64,000 nucleotides of DNA from Nocardia sp. SYP-A9097 (GCF_009649815.1 NZ_WJIC01000014.1:1-64000), one strand, 5' to 3'. Positions 1 to 7,392 are shown, counted from the first letter of the stretch. Made by a program: numbers and translations. The notes: generated by a model not told the origin, from the letters alone.

Positions 1-182
1 GTCTGCCGCGAGATCGAGAAACGCCGGGCGATCTCGGCGTGAGCCACCCCGTCGGCGGCCAGCACGACGATCCGAGCTCGTAGCACCAACCCGGACTTCA
101 TCGTGCTCGACCGGATCCAGCCCGCCAGGATCTCCCGATCGCCATCACGCAACACCAGAGGGACAGCTCGCACGGCCCACAT
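1..182 (-). mobile_element. IS630-type transposase, N-terminal fragment cut by the window edge
   Basis: Reading from an ATG at 182 leftwards gives about 60 residues that run off the window. They contain the typical start of IS630-family transposases: LVLRDGDREILAGW, then a helix-turn-helix stretch with LRARIVVLAADG and AHAEIARRFSISRQ. This domain binds the transposon ends. The catalytic DDE part would lie beyond base 1, so it cannot be said whether the element is intact. It sits beside the stress-gene island, which agrees with other transposase remains in the first 22 kb. The family assignment rests on recognised motif similarity only. Confidence 0.75.
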
Positions 183-333
183 TCAACCAGAAACCCATAC
201 CGCCCAACAACTTTGGAAGCAACCCACTAGCAGGTATCCGGCGATAAGAAGAACAACTCCGAGAATGAGCATGGGAAATAACTGATTTCGTTAAGGCGTG
301 AGGTGTCACGCGGAATGGTCGGCGGGTGCGCGA

Positions 334-735
334 TTATCGACGTTGACTGCCGCGCGGGAGGTCGAGCGGCACGGAGTCGGCCGATTCTTTCCCGGGCACG
401 TGGCCGCGGGTTGGGGGTCGGTCGTCGGCACCCGTCCCGACATCCGCGCCGGGTGCTTCGATCGGGGCGTCAGCGGTGCCGGTGTAGCGGGTAGGGGCGG
501 CGCCTCGTTGCATGGTGAGGGGCTGTTGCCGTTCGGGGAGCCGGGGGATGACCGCGGTGTCCTGGCGAACTGCTTTGAGCTCGCGGCGTGCACTTGCCCC
601 GAGGCGGGCGGTTCGGCGGGCGTCGGCCAGGAGCATGGCCAGCCCCGCCAGGCCGATGCCGCCGTTGGCGAAAACGCCTGCGACGCCGACGAGTACGGCG
701 GCGATCAGTATGACCAGCCCGATGATGACGATCAT
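334..735 (-). CDS. Small membrane protein, internally deleted member of a repeated family
   Basis: This 133-aa protein starts with one hydrophobic helix (MIVIIGLVILIAAV) ending in ANGG, followed by an Arg/Ala-rich cytoplasmic-looking tail (ARRTARLGASARREL). Relatives at 19284-19781 and 21877-22323 have a further 30 or so residues after ANGG (a segment with ALTDNFAVFGYHVTGSTG and a second helix). Here ANGG joins directly to the end of the second helix (IGLAGLAMLLADARRTA), so the second membrane pass is largely lost in frame. The start at 735 is chosen because GAGGATCGCC directly precedes it, exactly as in the 21877 copy. It is transcribed from a box promoter 30 bp upstream. The function is unknown and the family is not one I can name. 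Confidence 0.75.
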   Translation of the reverse strand: MIVIIGLVILIAAVLVGVAGVFANGGIGLAGLAMLLADARRTARLGASARRELKAVRQDTAVIPRLPERQQPLTMQRGAAPTRYTGTADAPIEAPGADVGTGADDRPPTRGHVPGKESADSVPLDLPRGSQRR

Positions 736-764
736 GGCGATCCTCGGATCTCTGTGTTTCCTCC

Positions 765-808
765 AGTACACGCGGACGTGTGACCGGTGTCAACGGTGTA
801 AGACTACA
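765..808 (-). promoter_or_regulatory. GTAG-box promoter, copy 1
   Basis: Read on the minus strand, this site has an inverted repeat GTAGTCTTAC (798-807), a 4-bp gap, TTGACA (788-793), a 17-bp spacer and TGTACT (765-770). The same geometry recurs at seven other intact sites in the first 25 kb. The start codon of the membrane protein at 735 lies 30 bp downstream. The inverted repeat abuts the -35 element, where a class II activator or a repressor could bind. Confidence 0.75.
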
Positions 809-863
809 CTCGTTGTCTACAGTGATTCTTCCGGCCGACCAACAAGATTCGATGTGAACTCAT

Positions 864-1178
864 ATGAGCACCTATCTCGACTCGCCGAGCCTGCCTTTCC
901 GCCTGCAATTCGCCTCCGACGAACCCGCCGCGGTGGCGACCGCAGCCCAAGCCTGGGTCGCGCACGGACAGATCTTCACGATCGCACTCACCAATGAGTC
1001 GGGCGCGGTCGAAAACCGGTACCTACTGGTGAATTTCGGCGCCATGAGCTGTCTGACCGTGCACGACCAGGACAAGCTCGACGACCCGAGCCACCGGCTC
1101 ATCACCTACTCTGCCTCGCTCACCGAGAGTGGCGACCTCGCCGTCGAGACCCGATCGCTGGCTGCCCACACCGGCTGA
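864..1178 (+). CDS. Hypothetical protein, 104 aa
   Basis: I do not recognise this protein. It is soluble, with no signal peptide or membrane helix, and shows the third-position GC bias of a real gene. Its sequence (starting MSTYLDSPSLPFRLQF) suggests a small alpha/beta fold. It is divergent from the membrane protein at 334-735 and shares its 130-bp upstream region. The ATG at 864 is the only good start, but no strong ribosome binding site is visible. It converges on the next gene, with a hairpin between them. Confidence 0.55.
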   Translation: MSTYLDSPSLPFRLQFASDEPAAVATAAQAWVAHGQIFTIALTNESGAVENRYLLVNFGAMSCLTVHDQDKLDDPSHRLITYSASLTESGDLAVETRSLAAHTG

Positions 1179-1212
1179 TGCGACCCCGTAGTGGGTCGCG
1201 TGTCATGAGACC

Positions 1213-1240
1213 GCCTGCCCGGCAGCGGAGCCGGGTAGGC
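1213..1240. terminator. Bidirectional hairpin terminator
   Basis: GCCTGCCCGGC (1213-1223) and GCCGGGTAGGC (1230-1240) form an 11-bp stem with one G-T mismatch and a 6-base loop, lying between two convergent genes. There is no T-run, as is common in actinobacteria. Confidence 0.65.
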
Positions 1241-1251
1241 CGTCGGACACG

Positions 1252-1887
1252 TTACGGCGCGTGGAGACCGCCCTTGTAGGGAACCGCGAGGATGTTCGCG
1301 GCGTCCCAAGCGCGATCGATCAGGGTGAGGACGTCGATGCGGGAGAGTTCGACCAGATCAGGTCGGCTGAGCAGAGTATTCGCGTGGGCGGCTACTTGTG
1401 CGGCGAGGAGCGGGCCGAGAAGGCCGAACCGAGTCATGATCCAGCCCAGTGTATTTCGCCCCCGCACCGTGACGAGGACATCGGCGGCCCGGATGGTTTG
1501 GTGCTGAACGACCAGGACACATGGTCGATCGGGCACCAGCATGATCCGGGTGCTGATGTGTACTCCGGCGATGAGGCGAGCGTTGAACTCACCGAGGCGG
1601 ATCACGATCCACACCTGCACCGGGACGTGCACACCGAACTGGCAGTGATCGGTTTGGTGTGGATCGATTTGTACCGTGTCGGTTCGGGCCACCACTTGTA
1701 CAGAAAGGAGTCCACCAGGGCCGATGGTGTTCGGTCCGATATCGGTGTGGTCCTGCATGATTCGGGTGAGGATAGTGCCGATTCGATCCGGGTTCGCGGC
1801 CGCTCGCAGCAGCGCATCGGCGAACTCGACCGGCGACACGGCGCTCAGTGCAGGGTCATCCATGGGGACTGCTGCTGAACTGGACAT
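1252..1887 (-). CDS. Hypothetical protein, 211 aa
   Basis: I do not recognise this protein. It is soluble with a mixed alpha/beta composition and has no signal peptide. The middle is beta-rich (VWIVIRLGEFNARLIAGVH, then IMLVPDRPCVLVVQH) and the C-terminal third looks helical. The start at 1887 is preferred over an ATG 12 bases earlier because GGAG lies six bases before it. The opposite strand is also open for 205 codons but reads as a low-complexity shadow. Nothing nearby fixes its role beyond its place in the stress island. Confidence 0.6.
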   Translation of the reverse strand: MSSSAAVPMDDPALSAVSPVEFADALLRAAANPDRIGTILTRIMQDHTDIGPNTIGPGGLLSVQVVARTDTVQIDPHQTDHCQFGVHVPVQVWIVIRLGEFNARLIAGVHISTRIMLVPDRPCVLVVQHQTIRAADVLVTVRGRNTLGWIMTRFGLLGPLLAAQVAAHANTLLSRPDLVELSRIDVLTLIDRAWDAANILAVPYKGGLHAP

Positions 1888-2024
1888 GGGCAACTCCATC
1901 TCGACCGGCGACGCACCGGCGGACTGGATTACAGCCGACTCGATGCATTTCTCCTCGGCGCATACCCGACGCCGATCGAAAATATCCGCGCGACGGCGAC
2001 CACGTTGAGCGTCGGCGTCCGTGC

Positions 2025-2049
2025 GATTGAACCGGCTCTGCCCGGGTAC
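2025..2049 (+). promoter_or_regulatory. SigF/SigB-type promoter of the haem-oxygenase-like gene
   Basis: GATT (2025-2028), 15 bp, GGGTAC (2044-2049) fits the GNNT-N14-16-GGGTAC pattern of actinobacterial SigB/SigF promoters. The ATG at 2059 is ten bases past the -10 element and has no ribosome binding site, so a leaderless mRNA is likely. Confidence 0.5.
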
Positions 2050-2058
2050 GCAGCGCTC

Positions 2059-3093
2059 ATGACCATGGAAGTAACGGCGTCCACTGTTTACTCGTTGCCT
2101 TCGGCACGGGGTGAACTATCCAGTGCGGTGGTGGATTTGCTGCGTGGGGAGGCCGCCTCTACGAGACGCACGGTCGGTGAGGCGGTCTGGATCGCCGACG
2201 CGGCACAGCCCTACGGCGAGGATCTTCAGCTGGCGCTGCACATCTGCTACGAGCTGCATTACCAGGGTTTCGAATCGGTCGACCCGGAGTGGGAATGGGA
2301 CCGCGAACTGCTGCATTTGCGCGCGAATCTCGAGCATAGATTCCTTTCCGCACTTCAGCGGGACGTCGCCGGTGGTAGCGATCTGGAGGACGAGCTGGCG
2401 CGCCTGCTGGTCGAACCGGCGCAGGGCACGGGGATCGGCTCCTACCTCGCGAAGAAGGGCGAATGGTGGCAGCTGCGTGAGTATTTCGTGCATCGCTCGA
2501 TCTATCACCATAAGGAAGCCGACTCGCACGTTTGGCTGATCCCACGGCTGCGCGGGCAGGCCAAGGCTTCGCTGGTCGCGATCGAGTTCGATGAGTTCGG
2601 CGGCGGGCGCGGTGAACGAATGCGTTCGCAGCTGTTCGCGGAATTGCTGACCGGCGCAGAGCTCGCCCCCGGCTACCTGCGCTATCTGGATGTGGTGCCG
2701 GCTCCGATGCTGGCCTTGGTGAACATGATGTCGTTGTTCGGAATGCATCGGGTGTGGCGGGGTGCGCTGGTCGGACAGCTCACCGCGGCGGAGATCACCT
2801 CCGTGTCCACGGCGCGCCGCATGACCGCCGCCTTGCGTCGGCTGGCCGCCGACCCGGCATGCCTGCGGTTCTATGCCGAGCACGTCCAAGCCGATGCCGT
2901 CCACGAACAGTTCATGCGCCACAGTGTGATTGGGTATCTTCTCGCTCGTGAGCCCGAGCAGATCGCGTCGGTGGTGTTCGGCATTCAGGCTACGAATTGG
3001 CTCGAGCAGCGATTCACCGAGCATCTACTCGACCGCAGTTGGGGCGCGGGCCGGAGTTCACTACTGAACCCACCCGATGGGAAGAGTCGGTGA
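2059..3093 (+). CDS. Iron-containing redox enzyme family protein (haem-oxygenase-like fold)
   Basis: This 344-aa protein matches the actinobacterial family of haem-oxygenase-like di-iron proteins. The recognised signatures are ICYELHYQGF with WEWDRELL near residues 65-95, a central metal-ligand-like stretch (REYFVHRSIYHHKEADSH) and a C-terminal helix YAEHVQADAVHEQF, whose Glu and His residues are typical ligands. Members of the fold bind iron and do varied oxidative chemistry; the substrate here is unknown. The start at 2059 is chosen because it lies just downstream of a SigF-type promoter and has no Shine-Dalgarno site, suggesting leaderless translation. The role is probably stress-related. 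Confidence 0.8.
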   Translation: MTMEVTASTVYSLPSARGELSSAVVDLLRGEAASTRRTVGEAVWIADAAQPYGEDLQLALHICYELHYQGFESVDPEWEWDRELLHLRANLEHRFLSALQRDVAGGSDLEDELARLLVEPAQGTGIGSYLAKKGEWWQLREYFVHRSIYHHKEADSHVWLIPRLRGQAKASLVAIEFDEFGGGRGERMRSQLFAELLTGAELAPGYLRYLDVVPAPMLALVNMMSLFGMHRVWRGALVGQLTAAEITSVSTARRMTAALRRLAADPACLRFYAEHVQADAVHEQFMRHSVIGYLLAREPEQIASVVFGIQATNWLEQRFTEHLLDRSWGAGRSSLLNPPDGKSR

Positions 3094-3117
3094 TGAGCAT
3101 CGGAAACGGTGGGTGAA

Positions 3118-3882
3118 TCAGGAATTGCTGTGGTGCTGGTCGCTGAGAACAGTGTCGGGGTGGATCTCGCCGGTCGTCAGTTGCCGGGCGACTTCGGACA
3201 GTCGTGTGCTGCGTCGCCGTCCGTAGGAGCGCAAGGCTTGGAATGCGTGGTCCATATCGACGTTGCCGGCTTGTGCGAGAACACCTTTGGCTTGCTCGAT
3301 GATCACGCGGTTGATCAGAGCGCCTTGGAGTTGTTCGGTGAGCACCTCGCTGCGGTGGATGGCCCGTTCCTGGAGGATTCCGATGGTCGCGGTATCGGCG
3401 AGCGCCCGGGCAGCTCGAACGTCTCGCGCGGGCATGGGCCCCGGTATGCGGCCGAAGAGGTTCAACGCGCCGATGGTTTCCTGACGCAATCGCATCGGGA
3501 TCGCGTGCACCGCGGCGAATCCTTCGTTCAGCGCTCGAGGGACGAAGTGCGGCCACCGGTCGGCCGCTACGGTGAGGTCGGGGACGAAGACCGTTTCACC
3601 GGAGTGCACACAGTCCCAGCAGGGGCCCTCGTTGGTCTGGATCTGGTACAGCTCGAGGATCGCGGCCTGTTCGGTCGAGGAGGCCAGCATTTGCAGACCG
3701 CCACGCTGGTCGGACATGAGGATTCCGGCAGCGCCGACGTTGAGGAGGCGTTCGCAGTGGGAAGCGAGTTCGTGTAGGACGTCCACGATGTCGTAGTCGT
3801 CGACCAGCGTGTCCGCCATCTGCACGAATGCGTCCAGCAGCCCGGACTCTCGTTCGCCGTTGGACAGTGGTGCCTCGAACAT
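3118..3882 (-). CDS. GAF and ANTAR domain protein
   Basis: This 254-aa protein has a GAF sensor domain at about residues 25-165 and an ANTAR domain at about 185-245 (INRVIIEQAKGVLAQ, then AFQALRSYGRRRSTRLSEVA). ANTAR domains bind paired RNA hairpins and prevent transcription termination; the GAF domain senses a small ligand or redox state. GPCWDCVHSGE is a typical GAF strand-helix motif. It is followed upstream by a second GAF-ANTAR gene in the same direction, 87 bp apart. It ends 24 bases beyond the convergent redox gene. Its target RNAs cannot be seen. Confidence 0.9.
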   Translation of the reverse strand: MFEAPLSNGERESGLLDAFVQMADTLVDDYDIVDVLHELASHCERLLNVGAAGILMSDQRGGLQMLASSTEQAAILELYQIQTNEGPCWDCVHSGETVFVPDLTVAADRWPHFVPRALNEGFAAVHAIPMRLRQETIGALNLFGRIPGPMPARDVRAARALADTATIGILQERAIHRSEVLTEQLQGALINRVIIEQAKGVLAQAGNVDMDHAFQALRSYGRRRSTRLSEVARQLTTGEIHPDTVLSDQHHSNS

Positions 3883-3969
3883 GGCGTGTCTCCTGCCTCC
3901 CGGTGACCAGCGTAGTTCCGCGACTGCGGCTGAACGGGCGGGTTGACGATAGGGTGTCGGCGACAGAAT

Positions 3970-4698
3970 TCAGGGTTGATCGAGATCGAGTGGGTCGATC
4001 CGACGGGCGATCAGATCATCCGCGACATCGTCGACCAGGCGCCCTGTAGCAAAAGAGTAACCTCGCAGCCGCGCGAGCGCGTGGTGTGCCGAGATGTGCA
4101 GCGCGGTGATGAGCATTCCGGTCGCTTGATGTACCTGTGCGCGATTTGTCGGCAGATCGGTCCACCACACCGCGTCCGAGGCGCTCGAGCGCAGCTCCAA
4201 TACGGCGAGCGTCACGATATCGGCTACATGCAGAGCGATGGCGACATCGGCGGTGGACAGCCAGCCGGACTTTTCGCGGTAGAGATCCATGGCGCCAAGG
4301 CTGATCACGCCGCTGATCAGCGGAAACGCGAAGATCGCGCCGACCGGTTGGTCGAGCATTTCCGCAGCGAAGATCGGCCACGCCGTGATAGTGGCGGCCC
4401 GCAGGTGCGGGACCAGTACCGGGCGGCGGGTCTGGACCGCCTCGAAACATGGTCCTTCACCGAGACTGAACTGTAGCGCCTCGATTTTCGCGACGACTTC
4501 GTCACTGGCATACAGTGTTTCGCGCCTGTCGGTGCCGATCATCAGGGAGATCGAGGCGCCGTCGATCGGGAGCAATTCCACACACATCCGACCCACCCGC
4601 GCCACCGCGTCCAGGCCGCCGTCGCTGTCGTGCAGTGCGAAATGCAGAGCCTGGCGAGCTTTGCCTACCGAGTCACCGGCTGGGTCGAAATTACTCAA
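3970..4698 (-). CDS. GAF and ANTAR-like domain protein
   Basis: This 242-aa protein is a second GAF-ANTAR regulator. The GAF domain spans about residues 15-165 (SLGEGPCFEAVQTRRPVLV). The C-terminal ANTAR-like region (VHQATGMLITALHISAHHALARLRGYSFATGR) keeps the ATGML core and the following helices but lacks some of the usual RNA-contact residues of the neighbour, so RNA binding may differ. The two genes probably arose by duplication and may be co-transcribed, with this one first. It presumably links an unknown signal to antitermination of stress genes. Confidence 0.85.
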   Translation of the reverse strand: MSNFDPAGDSVGKARQALHFALHDSDGGLDAVARVGRMCVELLPIDGASISLMIGTDRRETLYASDEVVAKIEALQFSLGEGPCFEAVQTRRPVLVPHLRAATITAWPIFAAEMLDQPVGAIFAFPLISGVISLGAMDLYREKSGWLSTADVAIALHVADIVTLAVLELRSSASDAVWWTDLPTNRAQVHQATGMLITALHISAHHALARLRGYSFATGRLVDDVADDLIARRIDPLDLDQP

Positions 4699-5153
4699 CA
4701 GCTGTCACCGGCCTGGATGGCGAGGTGATCGGGTGTACGGCCACGCCCATTGAGGTACCGCGATTCTGTGATTGTCGAATGGGCTCGAGGCCGGTCAACA
4801 GGCGGCTTACCCGATGGTGTCGACTTCAATCCCTACCGCCACCGGGCGGCGCCTGTTAGTCTGCTCAAGGGCACGAATCTCTTGAGATACCGTGTGCCTC
4901 AATAAATCTGCTGTCCTTGACCCCGGCAGTCGAACCGCATCAGCGCGACGACAGAGGGTGTTACTTTGCACAACAGATACCAGTCCCTCTAGCGCCTGGG
5001 CGCCGCCACGCGGAGCGCCCGTCAATGCGAGTAGGGCATCACGATCCCTCCAATTTTTTCGCAGTACCGTCGCAGCGGCCGAGTCGCCGCCGCGCGGTAC
5101 AGAACCGATGATTCGCTTCGCCTGCGCGGCAATCCAATTCGGAGGAATACACA
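4699..5153. other. Intergenic region, 455 bp
   Basis: This separates the divergent GAF-ANTAR gene from the sigma factor gene. It contains a GC-rich hairpin-forming run near 4997-5025 (GCGCCTGGGCGCCGCC). No clear promoter motif of either class found in this island is present. A minus-strand frame at 4807-5154 is open but lacks a start with a ribosome binding site, so it was not called. Confidence 0.5.
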
Positions 5154-5273
5154 ATGAAGCACATTGCTGTCAGTGAATTTGTCGAGACAACATTCGGCCG
5201 GAAGATCTCGCCGTGTTGCGGCGCTCGGGTCGGTCGCGGTCGTAATCGCGTGTCGTGGTGTGGGGGTCGGTGA
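5154..5273 (+). CDS. Small ORF upstream of and overlapping the sigma gene (39 aa)
   Basis: An ATG at 5154 follows GGAGGAATACACA, the best ribosome binding site in this part of the window. The 39 codons (MKHIAVSEFVETTFGRKI, then a Cys/Arg/Gly-rich end) stop in TGATG, so the stop overlaps the sigma start codon by one base. This arrangement normally gives translational coupling. The peptide resembles nothing I know and may matter only as a leader that sets sigma translation. The later codons look less gene-like, so it could also be the decayed start of a former upstream gene. Confidence 0.5.
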   Translation: MKHIAVSEFVETTFGRKISPCCGARVGRGRNRVSWCGGR

Positions 5274-6121
5274 TGAGCTCCGCCGTCGATCTCCGCCGAA
5301 CCCGCGCGAGTACGCCGAATCCCGTTGCCTCCGCGCGAGTATCGCGTAAGAACCGCGCCGGCGACAGCTACGACAATATCGAACCGCTGCTCGCCGAGTT
5401 GGCCCGCACCAGCGAGACCGACCCGCGCCGAATTGCCTTGCGGGCGGAAGCGATCGGTCGATGCCTGCCGCTGGCCGAACACATTGCCCGCAGATTCGCC
5501 GGTCGTGGTGAGGGCTTCGACGACCTACTGCAAATCGCCCGGCTCGGACTGCTGCACGCGGTCGACCGCTTCGACCCCGCGTACGGCGCAACGTTTCTGT
5601 CCTTCGCGGTGCCGACGATTATGGGCGAGGTGCGTCGTTATTTCCGCGACTGCGCCTGGGCGGTACGAGTCCCTCGGCGGGTCAAGGAGATCCAGCAGCT
5701 GCTCGGCCCGGCCACCGAGGCACTGACACAACGGCTGGGCCGCCAACCCCGTGCGAGAGAGATCGCAGCGGAACTGGGCATCGAGCTGGAGGAGGTCACG
5801 CAGGCGCTGGTGGCTCGCAATGCCTACCGAACCACCACGATCGATGTCGTCACCGACAACGAAAATGGCACTGTGGCAACGTCATTGCTCGATCTTCTCG
5901 GAGCCGAGGAACCTGAATACAGCCTTGTGGAAGACTGTATCGCGGTTCAACCGCTGATCGCCGCACTGTCCGCGCGAGAACGCCATGTACTGATCTTGCG
6001 GTTCTTCGAATTCCAAACTCAAGTCCAGATCGCCGGTCAGTTCGGCATCTCGCAGATGCAGGTCTCGCGGATCCTGAGCAAAACCCTCAATACCTTGCGC
6101 GAGCAAGCATTACGCGACTGA
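5273..6121 (+). CDS. RNA polymerase sigma factor, SigB/SigF/SigG family
   Basis: This 282-aa group 3 sigma factor has all expected parts: region 2 (FDDLLQIARLGLLHAVDRFD, then PTIMGEVRRYFRD), region 3 (PRRVKEIQQLLGPATEAL) and region 4 (LSARERHVLILRFFEF, GISQMQVSRILS). Such factors direct general and envelope stress regulons, usually under an anti-sigma factor, but no anti-sigma gene lies nearby. The start at 5273 is coupled to the upstream small ORF through TGATG. It converges on a CsbD gene whose promoter fits the class this factor should read. A broken paralogue lies at 10369-11188. Confidence 0.9.
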   Translation: MSSAVDLRRTRASTPNPVASARVSRKNRAGDSYDNIEPLLAELARTSETDPRRIALRAEAIGRCLPLAEHIARRFAGRGEGFDDLLQIARLGLLHAVDRFDPAYGATFLSFAVPTIMGEVRRYFRDCAWAVRVPRRVKEIQQLLGPATEALTQRLGRQPRAREIAAELGIELEEVTQALVARNAYRTTTIDVVTDNENGTVATSLLDLLGAEEPEYSLVEDCIAVQPLIAALSARERHVLILRFFEFQTQVQIAGQFGISQMQVSRILSKTLNTLREQALRD

Positions 6122-6134
6122 GGTACGGGGACGG

Positions 6135-6167
6135 GCGGGCGGCGACGCGACGGAGGAGGCCGCCCGC
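6135..6167. terminator. Bidirectional hairpin terminator
   Basis: GCGGGCGGC (6135-6143) pairs with GCCGCCCGC (6159-6167) around a 15-base loop, between the convergent sigma and csbD-like genes. Hairpins in the same place follow the other csbD genes at 10295 and 13992. Confidence 0.6.
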
Positions 6168-6182
6168 TCGACAACGGTGGGG

Positions 6183-6278
6183 TCAATTGCGGAAAGCGTC
6201 CTTGACCTTCTCACCCGCGTCCTTGAGGTTGGCCTTGGCCTTGTCGGCCTTGTTCTTCGCCTTGTCCAGTGCGCTCAT
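6183..6278 (-). CDS. Minimal CsbD-like protein, 31 aa
   Basis: The sequence MSALDKAKNKADKAKANL continues to EKVKDAFRN. Compared with the 57-aa copy at 13797, residues from DELAG through the second repeat are missing, so NKAD joins directly to KAKANLKDAGEKVKDAF. CsbD-family proteins are abundant hydrophilic stress proteins of unknown biochemical role, controlled by SigB in Bacillus. The start has AAAGGA upstream and a SigF-type promoter further up, so this short form looks expressed rather than dead. The deletion probably came from recombination between repeated KAD codons. Confidence 0.75.
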   Translation of the reverse strand: MSALDKAKNKADKAKANLKDAGEKVKDAFRN

Positions 6279-6338
6279 GCCGCAGGTCCTTTCGTGGAGG
6301 ATGCCGACCTATCGTCTCCAGTCGGTCCTTTCGGCGGA

Positions 6339-6362
6339 TATCCCGCCTCATCGATGTCAAAC
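6339..6362 (-). promoter_or_regulatory. SigF-type promoter of the minimal csbD gene
   Basis: On the minus strand GTTT (6359-6362), 14 bp, GGGATA (6339-6344) fits the SigB/SigF class. The site keeps a GTTTGACAT core also seen before the csbD gene at 13797, and the leaders share AAAGGACCGNCTGGA. Confidence 0.6.
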
Positions 6363-6496
6363 ACGGGATGCGTTGTGAGCGAGGGTTTCTGGATTCTGAT
6401 TCGTGCTGTCGCCAGCGGGTATAGCTGCGGAAAACGAATCTTCCGGACTGGCGTCCGCCGGTGATCGACAGCGTAGATACACTGTAGAAATCGGAT

Positions 6497-6539
6497 GTAG
6501 AACTACACTGTTGACATCGGCTTCTGGGCGGCGTGTACT
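6497..6539 (+). promoter_or_regulatory. GTAG-box promoter, copy 2
   Basis: GTAGAACTAC (6497-6506), 4 bp, TTGACA (6511-6516), 17 bp, TGTACT (6534-6539). Two more GTAGA half-sites lie upstream at 6473 and 6484. It should drive the remnant at 6574 and the small membrane genes from 6820 onwards. Confidence 0.75.
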
Positions 6540-6573
6540 GGAAGAAGCAAAAATCCAAGTACAGGCGTCAACG

Positions 6574-6747
6574 ATGAGTACGCAGCACAACCACCCCATC
6601 TACTCCAGTTGCACCGCCGGCGCCGATGCTCCGGCCGATGAACCCGGCAGTGACGCTGGGCAGGGAACCGACGGTCCGCCCCACGATTCGCAGATGCGAT
6701 GGGGGCCAGCTTTTCGGTCGCACCCACGTGGCGATCAACGCCGATAA
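6574..6747 (+). pseudogene. Tail remnant of the repeated small membrane-protein family
   Basis: An ATG at 6574 opens 57 codons with no membrane helix. Its middle part (HNHPIYSS, then APADEPGSDAGQGTDGP) resembles the C-terminal tail of the 21877 copy (YPHPGTTNAAIDEPGSAAGKG). It sits right behind a GTAG-box promoter, where intact family members have their helix-encoding 5' half. The simplest reading is that the membrane part was deleted and the tail left. It might still be translated, since an ATG is present, but there is no good ribosome binding site. Confidence 0.5.
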
Positions 6748-6819
6748 CTGCGCTTCCATCGGCAGCCCAGCAACTTGCCGCGTGACATTTCACGTAATCC
6801 TGAAATCAGGTATTCGCTC

Positions 6820-6975
6820 ATGATCATTCTCGGAGTCATTCTCGCCGTCGCCGGATTCCTCCTGGGTATCCCGCTGCTCGTCACCCTCGGAATCATCGTC
6901 GCGGTCATCGGAGTGATCTTGATGGTCGCCGGTTCGGCCGGGCACGCTATCGGCGGGCGACGTCATTACTACTGA
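6820..6975 (+). CDS. DUF6131 family small membrane protein
   Basis: This 51-aa protein has two hydrophobic helices (IILGVILAVAGFLLGIPLL and TLGIIVAVIGVILMVAG) and ends in a basic-aromatic tail GGRRHYY. It matches the short actinobacterial DUF6131 family, whose role is unknown. The start at 6820 is fixed by comparison with the paralogue at 18820-18975: both leaders carry GAAA(T/C)CAGGTAT before ATGATC. It is 42 bp upstream of the next small gene and probably in one transcript from the GTAG-box promoter at 6497. Confidence 0.8.
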   Translation: MIILGVILAVAGFLLGIPLLVTLGIIVAVIGVILMVAGSAGHAIGGRRHYY

Positions 6976-7017
6976 AATCCGCACCAGCACTACAGCATTC
7001 AATCTGGGAGCTAGAAA

Positions 7018-7287
7018 ATGAGACAATACGCAGACGACGGGCCGCGGATGCGCGGGCGTGGTCGTTCGTCGATGGGGATCGGCGGCATCCTCGCGGTGCT
7101 GCTGTTCGTGTGGCTGATCATCGGCGCTGTCGCCGCCGGGCAGCGCCACTATTACGACAGTGCTCCCACCAACTGTGCGAGCACCGGGACCATCGCGGCA
7201 ACCATCGTCGCCGGGCCGCTCAACTACATGGGTATCAACCCGAAAATCGCTGACTGCCAGGTGAATGTGCCCCAACCCAGTCCGTAA
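7018..7287 (+). CDS. Small one-helix membrane protein with conserved Cys pair, copy 1
   Basis: This 89-aa protein has a short basic N-terminus, one membrane helix (ILAVLLFVWLIIGAVAAGQR) at about 23-43 and an exported-looking domain containing TNCASTGTIAATIVAGPLNY and DCQVNVPQPSP. Paralogues at 18579 and 22562 conserve AAGQR, the two cysteines, GPLNY and NPK, so the cysteines probably form a disulfide outside the membrane. GGGAG upstream supports the ATG at 7018. In all three places it follows other small membrane genes driven by a GTAG-box promoter. The function is unknown. Confidence 0.8.
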   Translation: MRQYADDGPRMRGRGRSSMGIGGILAVLLFVWLIIGAVAAGQRHYYDSAPTNCASTGTIAATIVAGPLNYMGINPKIADCQVNVPQPSP

Positions 7288-7392
7288 TCGGTAGCAGCCA
7301 CGAGCGTTCGTGCGCTCGGCTCGAATATCTCGAACCGGCGCGGCCCGCACCCCGCGCCCTCTCCACCGTCCCGACGTATATGGACCGCCCTG

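Noticed and set aside
1261..1878. Plus-strand 205-codon frame opposite the 211-aa hypothetical gene
   Set aside because: The minus frame has better amino-acid composition and a ribosome binding site; the plus frame reads as shadow.
4807..5154. Possible 115-aa minus-strand protein
   Set aside because: It needs a TTG start without ribosome binding site, and its upstream end coincides with the strong plus-strand ribosome binding site at 5141.
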